The notes under the pieces: model-generated
Told to the model about the DNA's origin: nothing
The model's database searches: none
Seen by the model: the letters and a program-made list of their open reading frames with translations, nothing else
NCBI GenBank assembly: GCA_003164855.1
Contig: PLUI01000295.1
Span: 46,235-87,539 of the forward strand
Reading direction: 5' to 3'
DNA length: 41,305 nucleotides
Origin: Acidobacteriaceae bacterium
Lineage (GTDB): Bacteria; Acidobacteriota; Terriglobia; Terriglobales; Acidobacteriaceae
Made by a program: the position numbers and the translations under genes
Shown here: positions 26,889 through 36,007 of the stretch, piece by piece
Numbering within the stretch: the stretch's first letter is position 1
Layout: every line of letters starts with the position of its first letter

Positions 26889-28448
26889 CTAGTCACTACC
26901 CGAAGTGCTCGTGACAGCCGTTATGTTATCGCGGCGTGGAGCTGATCGGGGCGTTTCGGTCTTCTCGTGCTGGCTGCCGCGCAACAGATACTTCGACAGC
27001 GTGATGAAACCCTTGACATTGCGTTGCAGCTCACGCCGATCTTTCAGCGACTGCTTCAGCTTGTAAAGAAGATATGCCGGACTGAGGTAAAAACTGCGCC
27101 GCGCCCGGTCACAGAAGCTGACCAGTTGCTCGTGCGTGATGTTGGGCAGAGTCACAACGCTATTGTGCAGCCCGTCTTTGGTCAACCACGCGCCCCAGTC
27201 TTCGATTTGAATGTAATCCCGCTTCTTGGCTTCCTCATAGGCGGTCGTACCCGGGTACACCATGATGGGGAAAAATTGGGCCGTATCGGGTTGCAGTTTC
27301 TTGGCGAAGTTCAGCGTCTTCTCCATGCTGGCCGGCGTCTCGTTCAGGTTACCGACCATGAAGCAACCATGCACCATTATGCCGGAGTCCTGACAGATGC
27401 GGACAAAACGATGCGCCTCTTCGTGATACTTGGCGTCGCGGCGGTCATCGTTGTTCTTTTTCATGCCATGGATCACTTCCACGTCACCGCTTTCAAACCC
27501 GACGCAGAATAGGCGGGCACCGGCCTTGTGCAGCGTTGAAAGAAGCTCGCTTTCGGCGCCAATATCAGCACGGCAGTTGGCGTCAAATGGCAGTTGGTTG
27601 TTCCGCTGGATCAGCTCTTTGGCCAGTTCCAAAGTACGCGGTTTGCTGATAATGAAAGTATCATCTTCCAGCATGACCGTCTTGATTTCCGGCATTTCGT
27701 GGGAAACAAAGTCAAACTCGTCGGCCACATTCGCCACCGAGCGGTAGCGCATGGTGTGCCCACTGAAGGTTTGGGGATAGACGCAGAACGAGCAGTGATA
27801 GGGGCATCCGCGGCTGGTATCAAAAACCACCAGCGGCCACAACGAGTGGCCGTAGAAATAGTCCGGCGTATGCAGAAATCGCTTATAGACTTCCGAAACA
27901 AAAGGTAACTCATCCAGATTCTTGATGGCTTCCCGAGGCTTATTGGCGACGCTCTCGCCCGTTCCAGTTTTGCGCCATACCAAGCCATCCACCGCGGAAA
28001 GGTCGGCGCCACAAGCTTTCGCTTCCAGCCAGTCGCGCACCGTGTATTCATACTCGCGTATGGCAACAGCTTCTAGCGCAGGTGACATAGCGAGCGTCTC
28101 TTTGGGCAAGGACGAGACATGCCGCCCTACGAGCAGCACATGCAGCGCAGGCTTCGCAGCCACAAGCGCCTCGATAACACTAACGTCGTTAAGAATGCTG
28201 GGGGTAGAAGTATCGCAGACCACCGCTTCGATGTTCTTGGCTGCGATACGGGCAGCTACTGCCTGCACCGAATAACCGGCAGCAGGGGCATCAACCAGGT
28301 CCACGTCGTGACCGCTTTTGATTGCAACTCCGGCCGCATGCGCTAGCCACTTGGGGTAATACAGAGTTCCACTCTTGGTGACCGCGGGACTGCGTTGCTC
28401 CCGAGAAAAACGTGGGTGAAAGGGTGGATTCAGAAACAAGACACGCAT
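26889..28448 (-). CDS. B12-binding domain-containing radical SAM protein
   Basis: N-terminal MRVLFLNPPFHPRFSREQRSPAVTKSGTLYYPKWLAHAAGVAIKSGHDVDLVDAPA (cobalamin-binding-like Rossmann fold); SRGCPYHCSFCVYPQTFSG (CxxxCxxC radical SAM motif); FCVGFESGDVEVIHGMKK. Confidence 0.92.
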   Translation of the reverse strand: MRVLFLNPPFHPRFSREQRSPAVTKSGTLYYPKWLAHAAGVAIKSGHDVDLVDAPAAGYSVQAVAARIAAKNIEAVVCDTSTPSILNDVSVIEALVAAKPALHVLLVGRHVSSLPKETLAMSPALEAVAIREYEYTVRDWLEAKACGADLSAVDGLVWRKTGTGESVANKPREAIKNLDELPFVSEVYKRFLHTPDYFYGHSLWPLVVFDTSRGCPYHCSFCVYPQTFSGHTMRYRSVANVADEFDFVSHEMPEIKTVMLEDDTFIISKPRTLELAKELIQRNNQLPFDANCRADIGAESELLSTLHKAGARLFCVGFESGDVEVIHGMKKNNDDRRDAKYHEEAHRFVRICQDSGIMVHGCFMVGNLNETPASMEKTLNFAKKLQPDTAQFFPIMVYPGTTAYEEAKKRDYIQIEDWGAWLTKDGLHNSVVTLPNITHEQLVSFCDRARRSFYLSPAYLLYKLKQSLKDRRELQRNVKGFITLSKYLLRGSQHEKTETPRSAPRRDNITAVTSTSGSD

Positions 28449-28676
28449 ATACGGAGGAGTATATCAGAGCTTATCGCAAATGCTGAGGAATGAGGAATCA
28501 GGTCCGCAACGGCTGAAATGCGGTATTTCTTAATGCTCTTCGTTGACACGCGAGGCCGCATTCGGTAAACGCTTTTGCCCCGATTGCGGATGCGAAGGAC
28601 AAAGCCCGTGCATGTTCATGTCTCGCAGCCCTTCGCGAGAATGGAGGTGCGATTACGGCGGAGTCTTTCTCCTACT

Positions 28677-29939
28677 TCAAACCTGGCTTTTCCGCTTCAG
28701 ACCTCGCTTGATCGCGTTGAGACGCTGGCGATTCTCGGGCATTTCGAAAGCACGGGCGGTTCTTTCCCGCATAAAGACCCAAAACACGGCAACGAAAAAA
28801 GCGAGAATCGTAGCTCCCAACACAATCAGCGTTCGATGGGGAGAAGACTTCAAATCGGGCGGAACGGCAGCATCCACGACTTGGATAATCGAGCCCTCCC
28901 GGGCCTCGTCGAGTTTGGCGATTTCGAACTCCTTCGCCAAAAGCTCGTACACGGTTTCTTGATACTTGAGATCGCGATACCGGCGGACGTACTCCATCCC
29001 CGCCTGTGTCGCTCTTCCCTTGGAAAGATTGAGATCCGAGGAATCGTCGTGCTGCGACCCTGCCAGCCGTTCGAGCTGCGATTGGAGCGCTGCAAGTTCC
29101 TGCTTCGCGAGAACCAGACCAGGATTGTCGTCAGTAGCAAAGGATCGCATGCCTTCAATCTGTACTTCCTTGGCCACGACCTGAGCGCGCAAGATGGCGG
29201 CGGATTCGATCAGCGCTCTTGCCTGACTGTCAATCTGCAAAACTCCGGTAGATTGCTGAGTCTTGGCCATGGCCTCCTCGGCGGCGGTCAGGTTATCCTT
29301 AGCCTGCTGCAGTTGCTGTTCAAAAAACAGGCGCCGCCGCGCGGCCTCGGTTATCGCCAGGGTCGCGGAGAGTTTTCGGAATTCCTGCACATAGCCGTTA
29401 GCCAGTTCGGCGGCCCGCTTGGCGTCGCCATCCTCGATCGCTAGGCGGATTAGCCCATCTTTGCTCCCGGAAACAACCGTCGTGCGGCGCTCGAGCTCCT
29501 TTCGTGCACTCGACATCCGCTTTGCGTGATATTCCCGCATCAGTCCAAAATGATCGACCATGCCATCCTCGACGGTTCGGCTAGTAAGCAAAGAGACGTA
29601 CATATCGTTCGGGTTCTTGAGGCCAAGACCGCCTCCGGCAAGCGCCCCCAGCGCGCCCAACGCGCCTCCGAGTTGCCCGGTTAGCATCGAGGCGATGGAT
29701 GAATTTTGTTGAGGGGGAAGTAGTACGATCTTCGCCTCGTATCGGACTGGCAACAGAAATGAAACAACCACCGCCAGCAGGAGAGCGCCCAAGACGAAGC
29801 GCATGATGAAGCGCTTGCGCTCGACAATGAGCACCAAGACATCGAGCACAGAAATCTCAGATTCGTCGTCGAACGGGTTTGTGCTTTCTTCAATTCTTTC
29901 CTGAACGATCGGTTCGGGTTGGGTTTCAGTTTGAATCAT
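28677..29939 (-). CDS. Polysaccharide chain-length determinant (Wzz/GNVR-type) without a kinase domain
   Basis: EISVLDVLVLIVERKRFIMRFVLGALLLAVVVSFLLPVRYEAKIVLLPPQQN; coiled-coil middle; C-terminal second TM (RTLIVLGATILAFFVAVFWVFMRE) and then the end. Confidence 0.9.
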   Translation of the reverse strand: MIQTETQPEPIVQERIEESTNPFDDESEISVLDVLVLIVERKRFIMRFVLGALLLAVVVSFLLPVRYEAKIVLLPPQQNSSIASMLTGQLGGALGALGALAGGGLGLKNPNDMYVSLLTSRTVEDGMVDHFGLMREYHAKRMSSARKELERRTTVVSGSKDGLIRLAIEDGDAKRAAELANGYVQEFRKLSATLAITEAARRRLFFEQQLQQAKDNLTAAEEAMAKTQQSTGVLQIDSQARALIESAAILRAQVVAKEVQIEGMRSFATDDNPGLVLAKQELAALQSQLERLAGSQHDDSSDLNLSKGRATQAGMEYVRRYRDLKYQETVYELLAKEFEIAKLDEAREGSIIQVVDAAVPPDLKSSPHRTLIVLGATILAFFVAVFWVFMRERTARAFEMPENRQRLNAIKRGLKRKSQV

Positions 29940-30079
29940 CGTGTTCGCGGCAATACGGCTTTACTATTATGATAGCCCTGCAGTGAGTGATTCTATCAGG
30001 CTCCGTCAATTTGAAGCTTCTATTTTAAGCACCCTGCCCTGCGGCTGACCCGTACCGTTAAGGTTCCTCAGATGTCGAT

Positions 30080-30099
30080 TTAGCTTTGTGTTAGCTTTG
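30080..30099. promoter_or_regulatory. Two 9-bp direct repeats (TTAGCTTTG) with 11-bp periodicity in the wzz-like/wzi-like divergent region
   Basis: TTAGCTTTG at 30080-30088 and 30091-30099, separated by 2 bp. Confidence 0.5.
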
Positions 30100-30154
30100 A
30101 ACGACTTCAAGTTTTGGTAGACATTACCGCTTGAATCCGAGCAGACATTTGCAA

Positions 30155-30170
30155 GTAGAAGAGCTTCTAC
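30155..30170. promoter_or_regulatory. Inverted repeat GTAGAAG-AG-CTTCTAC, about 48 bp upstream of the PAP2-Wzi start
   Basis: Perfect 7-bp arms with a 2-bp centre. Confidence 0.4.
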
Positions 30171-30217
30171 TCCAAGCTAAAAGAGTTGCGATGTGCTCGT
30201 TTTCCCGAAGGACGTGA

Positions 30218-32782
30218 ATGAAGTTTACTAAACCGGTTCTCGGCCGGTGGAAGCCCGGCTGCTGGACTGAAAAGCTCGGAGTAAATTCGTGCGCTCTGGT
30301 GGCGATTGTCCTTGGCTGCAGTCTCATGGCCAGCGCGCAGACCCCAGCCGATGGAAAGCCCACCCCTCTTCCATCTTCGAGACAAGTGGAGAACTCTCCC
30401 GATCTTGCGCTGCTCCCGGTTGATTTGAAATCGCTACCACGCAATCTTTTTCAGGATCAGAAGAATTTCTGGTCTACTCCGTTCCACATGACCACGGCTG
30501 ACCTGCAGTGGGCGGTCCCATTGGCTTTTGCCGGAGCAGCGTTGGTGGCAAGCGACACGGCTATAGAGAAACATGTTCCCGCCGACCCGTCGACAGTCTC
30601 GCACGCCGTCACCGCTTCTAATGCGGGGCTAGCCGCTTTTGCGGCCGTTGGTGGGGGAATGTTCGTGTTGGGACATTTCGCACATAACGATCAGGAACGC
30701 GAAACCGGGCTGCTCAGCGGAGAGGCAGGTATTGACGCATTCCTGGATACTGAAGTTTTCGCTTATGCCCTCGGCCGGGACCGCCCCTTTACCGGCAACG
30801 GCCGTGGACAGTTTTTTCAGGGAGGAGATTCTTTTCCTTCGGATCATGCAGCCATCAGTTGGGCGATTGCCAGTGTGATTGCGCATGAATATCCCGGCCC
30901 CATGACCGAGTTGCTGGCCTATGGCATGGCGGGAGGAGTAAGCGCTGCGCGGCTTGTGGGGCAAAAACACTTCGCATCGGACGTGGTGGTGGGCAGCGCG
31001 CTCGGTTGGTATCTCGGGCGCCAAGTCTTTCGCTCCCACTCGCATTACAGCGATGCGGAAATCGCGAAATGGGGCACGTTCAGCAAGAATGAGGAAGGAG
31101 ACAATGGTCGCGAAGCTCGGAACATGGGGTCGCCATATGTGCCGCTGGATAGCTGGGTTTACCCCGCGATGGATCGTTTGACGGCGCTGGGGTACGTTCA
31201 CAGCGGGTTTGCCGATATGCGTCCGTGGACGCGTATGGAATGTGCACGGCAGATCAAAGAAGCGGCCAACCGCATGACCGAAGACGAAACGACACCCCCT
31301 GAAGTGGAACGCCTCTACCAGGCTCTGCAAAGGGAATTTGGCCCTGAAATTACCCTCCTCGCCGGCGGCGATAATGCGGAACTTCGCCTGGAGTCAGCTT
31401 ATACGCGTAGCACCGAGATTGTTGGCGAGCCGCTTACTGACGGCGATCACTTTGGACAAACCATCGTCAATGACTTTGGCCGTCCCGAGGAACAAGGCTT
31501 CAACAACGTGTCGGGATTGTCGGGATGGGCCGCGTATGGTCCACTGGCCGTTTACGTCCGTGGCGAATACCAGCATTCCCCCTCGGCGCCCGCTCTGCCC
31601 TTGACGGCTCGCGATGCCATATCCGTGGCCGATTTCAGTCGCATCGGCTTACCTTCAGGGACAACTTTCCCCGTCCCGCCCGATACACCTATCTCCCCCT
31701 TTAACGAAGGCCGATTCCTGGATACCTATGTGGCCCTGAATCTTTCCGACTGGCAACTCTCCTACGGAAACCAGAGCCTGTGGTGGGGGCCATCTCAGGG
31801 CGGGCCCATGATGTTCAGCGACAACGCTGCGCCGATCCGGATGTTCCGGGTCAATCGGGTCACCCCTTTTACGCTTCCAAGTTTTCTGGGTCTGTTTGGA
31901 CCCATGCGGCTGGAGGCCTTCCTCGGACAGTACTCCGGATACGAATTCGTGGATGCGCCGTCTGGACTCGTCGGCCAGTACGGTCAGTCGCTGAATCCGC
32001 AGCCGATTGTTCACGGCGAGAGAATCAGCTTTAAACCAACCTCCAATCTTGAAATTGGCCTTTCGCGCACTACGGACTACGGAGGACCCGGGTATCCGTT
32101 GACCTTGCATACATTCTTAAGGAGCGTGTTCTCCACGAGTAACACATTCGCGGGGAACCCCAACAAGCCTGGAGCGCGCCGTTCCGGAATGGATTTCAGT
32201 TATCGGATTCCTGGACTGCGGGATGGAATGACGTTCTACGCGGAGGGTTTGGCCGAGCATGACGAAATTACGCCGATCCTTGGACCCGACGTCGCGGCTT
32301 GGCTCGCGGGTATATACGTTCCTCGGCTGCCTGCGATCCCCAAACTGGATTTCCGGGTTGAGGGGGGCTATACTGATCCACCGAACAGCGGGGGCGACGT
32401 CGCACACGGCGCTTTTTACTGGGATCCAGCTTGGGTCACCGGTTTTCAGAATGCTGGTCATCTGATGGGCAGCTGGATGGGACGCCAAGGGCAGGGCGCT
32501 GAGGCTTGGACAACCTATTGGTTCAGCCCGCGCAACAAGCTCCAATTTGGATTCCGGCATCAGAAAGTCAGCCAGCAATTCATTCCGAATGGCGGCACGC
32601 TGGCCGACGCGAACGTCCGGGCGGAGTTTTCGCCGCGATCAAGTTTCAGCCTGTCCGCCTCCGTGCAATACGAGAGGTGGAGTTTTCCAGTCGTCGCGAC
32701 CACCAGACAGTCGAATGTGAGCTCTACGGTGCAGTTGTCCTTCTGGCCCAAAGAACTCTGGCGGAGGAACTTGGGGCAATGA
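30218..32782 (+). CDS. PAP2-family phosphatase / SLH-like / Wzi-family capsule assembly fusion protein
   Basis: PAP2-like block (YALGRDRPFTGNGRGQFFQGGDSFPSDHAAISWAIASVIAHEYPG...ARLVGQKHFASDVVVGSALGWYLGRQVF), SLH-like segment (YPAMDRLTALGYVHSGFADMRPWTRMECARQIKEAANR), Wzi-like barrel (LNLSDWQLSYGNQSLWWGPSQGGPMMFSDNAAPIRMFRVNRVTPFTLPSFLGLFGPMRLEAFLGQYSG). N-terminal signal-like segment. Confidence 0.85.
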   Translation: MKFTKPVLGRWKPGCWTEKLGVNSCALVAIVLGCSLMASAQTPADGKPTPLPSSRQVENSPDLALLPVDLKSLPRNLFQDQKNFWSTPFHMTTADLQWAVPLAFAGAALVASDTAIEKHVPADPSTVSHAVTASNAGLAAFAAVGGGMFVLGHFAHNDQERETGLLSGEAGIDAFLDTEVFAYALGRDRPFTGNGRGQFFQGGDSFPSDHAAISWAIASVIAHEYPGPMTELLAYGMAGGVSAARLVGQKHFASDVVVGSALGWYLGRQVFRSHSHYSDAEIAKWGTFSKNEEGDNGREARNMGSPYVPLDSWVYPAMDRLTALGYVHSGFADMRPWTRMECARQIKEAANRMTEDETTPPEVERLYQALQREFGPEITLLAGGDNAELRLESAYTRSTEIVGEPLTDGDHFGQTIVNDFGRPEEQGFNNVSGLSGWAAYGPLAVYVRGEYQHSPSAPALPLTARDAISVADFSRIGLPSGTTFPVPPDTPISPFNEGRFLDTYVALNLSDWQLSYGNQSLWWGPSQGGPMMFSDNAAPIRMFRVNRVTPFTLPSFLGLFGPMRLEAFLGQYSGYEFVDAPSGLVGQYGQSLNPQPIVHGERISFKPTSNLEIGLSRTTDYGGPGYPLTLHTFLRSVFSTSNTFAGNPNKPGARRSGMDFSYRIPGLRDGMTFYAEGLAEHDEITPILGPDVAAWLAGIYVPRLPAIPKLDFRVEGGYTDPPNSGGDVAHGAFYWDPAWVTGFQNAGHLMGSWMGRQGQGAEAWTTYWFSPRNKLQFGFRHQKVSQQFIPNGGTLADANVRAEFSPRSSFSLSASVQYERWSFPVVATTRQSNVSSTVQLSFWPKELWRRNLGQ

Positions 32783-33022
32783 TTTCTCAACACCAACCCT
32801 GAATATCGGCTTCGCCCCTGGCCAGTTGACATGCGTGGGAGAATAAGGGGCAACCGGCAAAAATCATCGACCAACGAAACATTTCGTTTGGTCTTGGGTT
32901 GCTTACAAGCAGTACGCTTGACCGGCACCTCAGCGTGGATATCACTAGGGGCTAGACAAACATGATGGGTATGGATTGATAATATCGGTTACGTTGTCAG
33001 CAGGGGGCAGAAGTGAGCACGT

Positions 33023-34417
33023 ATGATTCGCAGTCGCCTTAGCTTCGCACGTTTGTATTTGAAAATTGTGACGCTGCTGCTGCCGGCGTGTGCCTATTTC
33101 ATCGCCGTAAAGGTGCGCTTCGGTATCAACTTCTTGTTCTCGCGAACTCCTCCGGCAGGACTGCCCTCCTACTGGAGTATTCTCTTGCTCACCACGATCG
33201 TCTGGGCGATCGCCGCTGAAGAGTCAGGTCTCTGGAACGTGGAGCAGTTGTACGCTCCGGGCGGGAAAAGCCGGCGCCTGCTGGAAGCTTTGGCCTTTAC
33301 CTACGCGGTGGTGATGGCGGCCGGATTTTTATATCGGCAGGCTAGTTATTCGCGGCTCGTGATTGGCATCAGTGCTGCCGCTCTGTTCGCCTTGGCAACG
33401 ACTACTCGTATCATTTTCCGAGTCTTTCTGGAGGTGTTGCGCAAGGATGGCAGAAACGAAGTCAAGATTCTGATAGTGGGAACGGATCGTTTCGCCCGGC
33501 GCGTGGGCACTTCGTTGTTGCATGGCGAAGTGTTGCCTTGCCGCATCATGGGTTATGTGCGCCTGCCGGGTCAGGAGGTCGCGGTGGATGGCCCGGTATA
33601 CGACCTCGATCAGATTCCCGTCTTTTCCAACGGGAGTTCCATCAACGATATCATTATCGCGCTCCCTGCCGCTCAACTGAGCGACGTTCAGAAAATCGCA
33701 CCCGTACTGGAAAAGCTTTGTGTTCCCACTCGGGTCGTAATCGATCTGGGCGAAGGCATTATTCTGCGCGACCGCCTGATTGACCTGGGCGGAATTCATA
33801 TGCTCGATCTCCGGCCCACTCTGGCGGAGACTGGGTCCTACTTGTTCCAGAAGCGCATCTTTGATGTTGGCTTTTCAATTCTGATCTTGTCGGTTACTCT
33901 GCCCGTTACCCTGCTCATCGCTTTGGCCATAAAATTAGCCAGCCGTGGTCCCGTTTTCTTTGTTCAGGATCGGGTCGGGTTAAATGGCCGAGTATTCCGA
34001 ATGTTCAAGTTCCGTACCATGCGCGTCGGCAGTCGCGAAGAGGGAGATACGCGCTGGACCTGCGACGAGGACCCGCGTCGGACGGCAATAGGCACGTTCC
34101 TGCGTAAGACGAACCTCGACGAACTGCCACAGTTTTTAAACGTTCTCCGAGGCGATATGAGCATTGTTGGCCCGCGCCCCGAGCGGCCCTTCTTTGTCGA
34201 GCGCTTCCTGGAAGAGTTCGACCGTTACAACTCTCGCCACACGTTCAAGGCTGGAATCACTGGATGGGCCCAGGTAAACGGTTGGCGCGGAGACACTTCG
34301 ATTGCTAAGCGCGTGGAATACGATCTCTACTACCTGCGCAACTGGAGTCTCACCTTTGACCTGCAGATTATCAGTCTGACCCTGCTTCGGTTTTTCACCA
34401 GTAAGAATGCCTATTAA
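33023..34417 (+). CDS. Undecaprenyl-phosphate sugar phosphotransferase (polyprenyl glycosylphosphotransferase, WcaJ-like)
   Basis: N-terminal TMs; [111 protein letters not shown]. Confidence 0.95.
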   Translation: MIRSRLSFARLYLKIVTLLLPACAYFIAVKVRFGINFLFSRTPPAGLPSYWSILLLTTIVWAIAAEESGLWNVEQLYAPGGKSRRLLEALAFTYAVVMAAGFLYRQASYSRLVIGISAAALFALATTTRIIFRVFLEVLRKDGRNEVKILIVGTDRFARRVGTSLLHGEVLPCRIMGYVRLPGQEVAVDGPVYDLDQIPVFSNGSSINDIIIALPAAQLSDVQKIAPVLEKLCVPTRVVIDLGEGIILRDRLIDLGGIHMLDLRPTLAETGSYLFQKRIFDVGFSILILSVTLPVTLLIALAIKLASRGPVFFVQDRVGLNGRVFRMFKFRTMRVGSREEGDTRWTCDEDPRRTAIGTFLRKTNLDELPQFLNVLRGDMSIVGPRPERPFFVERFLEEFDRYNSRHTFKAGITGWAQVNGWRGDTSIAKRVEYDLYYLRNWSLTFDLQIISLTLLRFFTSKNAY

Positions 34418-35987
34418 CGCCGGGCGCCTGCTCTGGAGACTGTTTCTGTCTCTATTACTTTGGGGAGCGCATTTTCTTGAAGCTACGCCCGTGTGTTCCT
34501 GCATTGTGCTCGCCGCCGTCGCAATGCTTTTTCCCGTCGGAGCATTCGGCCAATCGGTGGGCTCGCCTTGCGATCCTCTACTCATGATCTCCGAAGTCTG
34601 TTCGACATCGCGCCTTAGGACACTGTCCACTTTGCAAGATCACACACCCAGCAGTAATCAGTTGCTCGACCTCGATGGGCTTGCTGAATACGTTCCAGTG
34701 TCAGCAGTTCCCTCTTCTCTCGACGATCCGGATTCCGGGAGCACTTCCAGCCAGCCTGACAAGCAGGGACTTCACTGGCGCCGGGCGCTGACCGAATCGT
34801 TCACTTTTCTTATCATCGAGCAGGCCTACGTTGTGCATACGGACTTCCGATGGGTGGTCTCAGAAAGCGGGATCCCGTTTAATCACTATTGGCGGGACTA
34901 CATGCAGTCGCTTACTTCATGGTGGCACGCCGGGTGGAGTGCCGGCGAAAACCCCCTCTACAATTACCTCGGCCATCCCATTCAAGGGGCGATCACCAGT
35001 TACATTGAAATCAACAACGATCCCAGGTACGCAGCCCTGGAATACTCGAACACGAAGGCCTACTGGAAGAGCCGCATCAAAGCCACGATCTTCAACGGGG
35101 TTTACAGCACGCAATGGAGCATCGGACCCCTCAGTGAGCCCACTGTAGAAAAATACGGTTCAAAGGACCGTGCGCCATGGAACGCGAACGGTTCATACCC
35201 TTGCGATACGAAGACGTGCTATTCCGGGGTCGGAAAGGTCAACCTCGTTATGACTCCAGTCGGTGGATTAGGCTGGGTGCTGGCCGAGGATATTTTGGAC
35301 AAGAAAGTTGCGGAACCCTTCGAGGTCCGAACCCAGAGCCGTTTCCTGATTAATTTTGTCCGTTCCGCCACCAATCCGATTCGTGGCGGAGCCAACATTC
35401 TTCATGGCAATCGACCTTGGTATCGTGCCCGCGATGGCCAGCGAACGACGTTCCTGAGCGACCAGAAACCCGCCGTCCCTAGGAATGAGATAACGCAGGC
35501 ACCGTTTCCCAACCATGGAAATATGTTTTTCGGGTACACCCATCTTGGGCCATCGCACTGCGAGGTGGTAGCTTCGGTCACCTACACTGCCTGCGATCCG
35601 CTTTCCAGCGTCAGCTCAAACCTCAGTGGCTGGAACGCTTCGGTCGAGAAAATGTATCTTAGGTACTTTGGAGCGGTCGCCGATTTCAGCGGACAGTATG
35701 GTGGTGTAGGCCAGACCAATTTCTTGTTCGGTATACGAGGAGGATCTTGGATTGGAAGATTGCGGCCCTATGCGAATGTATTGTTCGGAGCCGTGCGCGA
35801 GCATGGAAGTACCTCTGCCGGGCCCATGTCCGACACCACTTTCGCCGAAGATTTGGGCATGGGAATCGATTTTCGATTGATGCGGCGACTGAGCTGGCGC
35901 AATCAAGTGGACGAACTGAAGACGGGCTCGCCAGATTTTAAGAGATACAACGTCCGCGCGTCTTCCGGCCTCACTGTGCGGTTTTAG
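34407..35987 (+). CDS. Hypothetical protein, DUF3943-like, probably exported and/or membrane associated
   Basis: Overlaps the glycosylphosphotransferase end by 11 bp; TSWWHAGWSAGENPLYNYLGHPIQGAITSYIEINND resembles DUF3943-type proteins; C-terminus ends in a barrel-like ...RASSGLTVRF. Confidence 0.6.
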   Translation: MPINAGRLLWRLFLSLLLWGAHFLEATPVCSCIVLAAVAMLFPVGAFGQSVGSPCDPLLMISEVCSTSRLRTLSTLQDHTPSSNQLLDLDGLAEYVPVSAVPSSLDDPDSGSTSSQPDKQGLHWRRALTESFTFLIIEQAYVVHTDFRWVVSESGIPFNHYWRDYMQSLTSWWHAGWSAGENPLYNYLGHPIQGAITSYIEINNDPRYAALEYSNTKAYWKSRIKATIFNGVYSTQWSIGPLSEPTVEKYGSKDRAPWNANGSYPCDTKTCYSGVGKVNLVMTPVGGLGWVLAEDILDKKVAEPFEVRTQSRFLINFVRSATNPIRGGANILHGNRPWYRARDGQRTTFLSDQKPAVPRNEITQAPFPNHGNMFFGYTHLGPSHCEVVASVTYTACDPLSSVSSNLSGWNASVEKMYLRYFGAVADFSGQYGGVGQTNFLFGIRGGSWIGRLRPYANVLFGAVREHGSTSAGPMSDTTFAEDLGMGIDFRLMRRLSWRNQVDELKTGSPDFKRYNVRASSGLTVRF

Positions 35988-36007
35988 CGCATCCGAGAAC
36001 CACCTGC

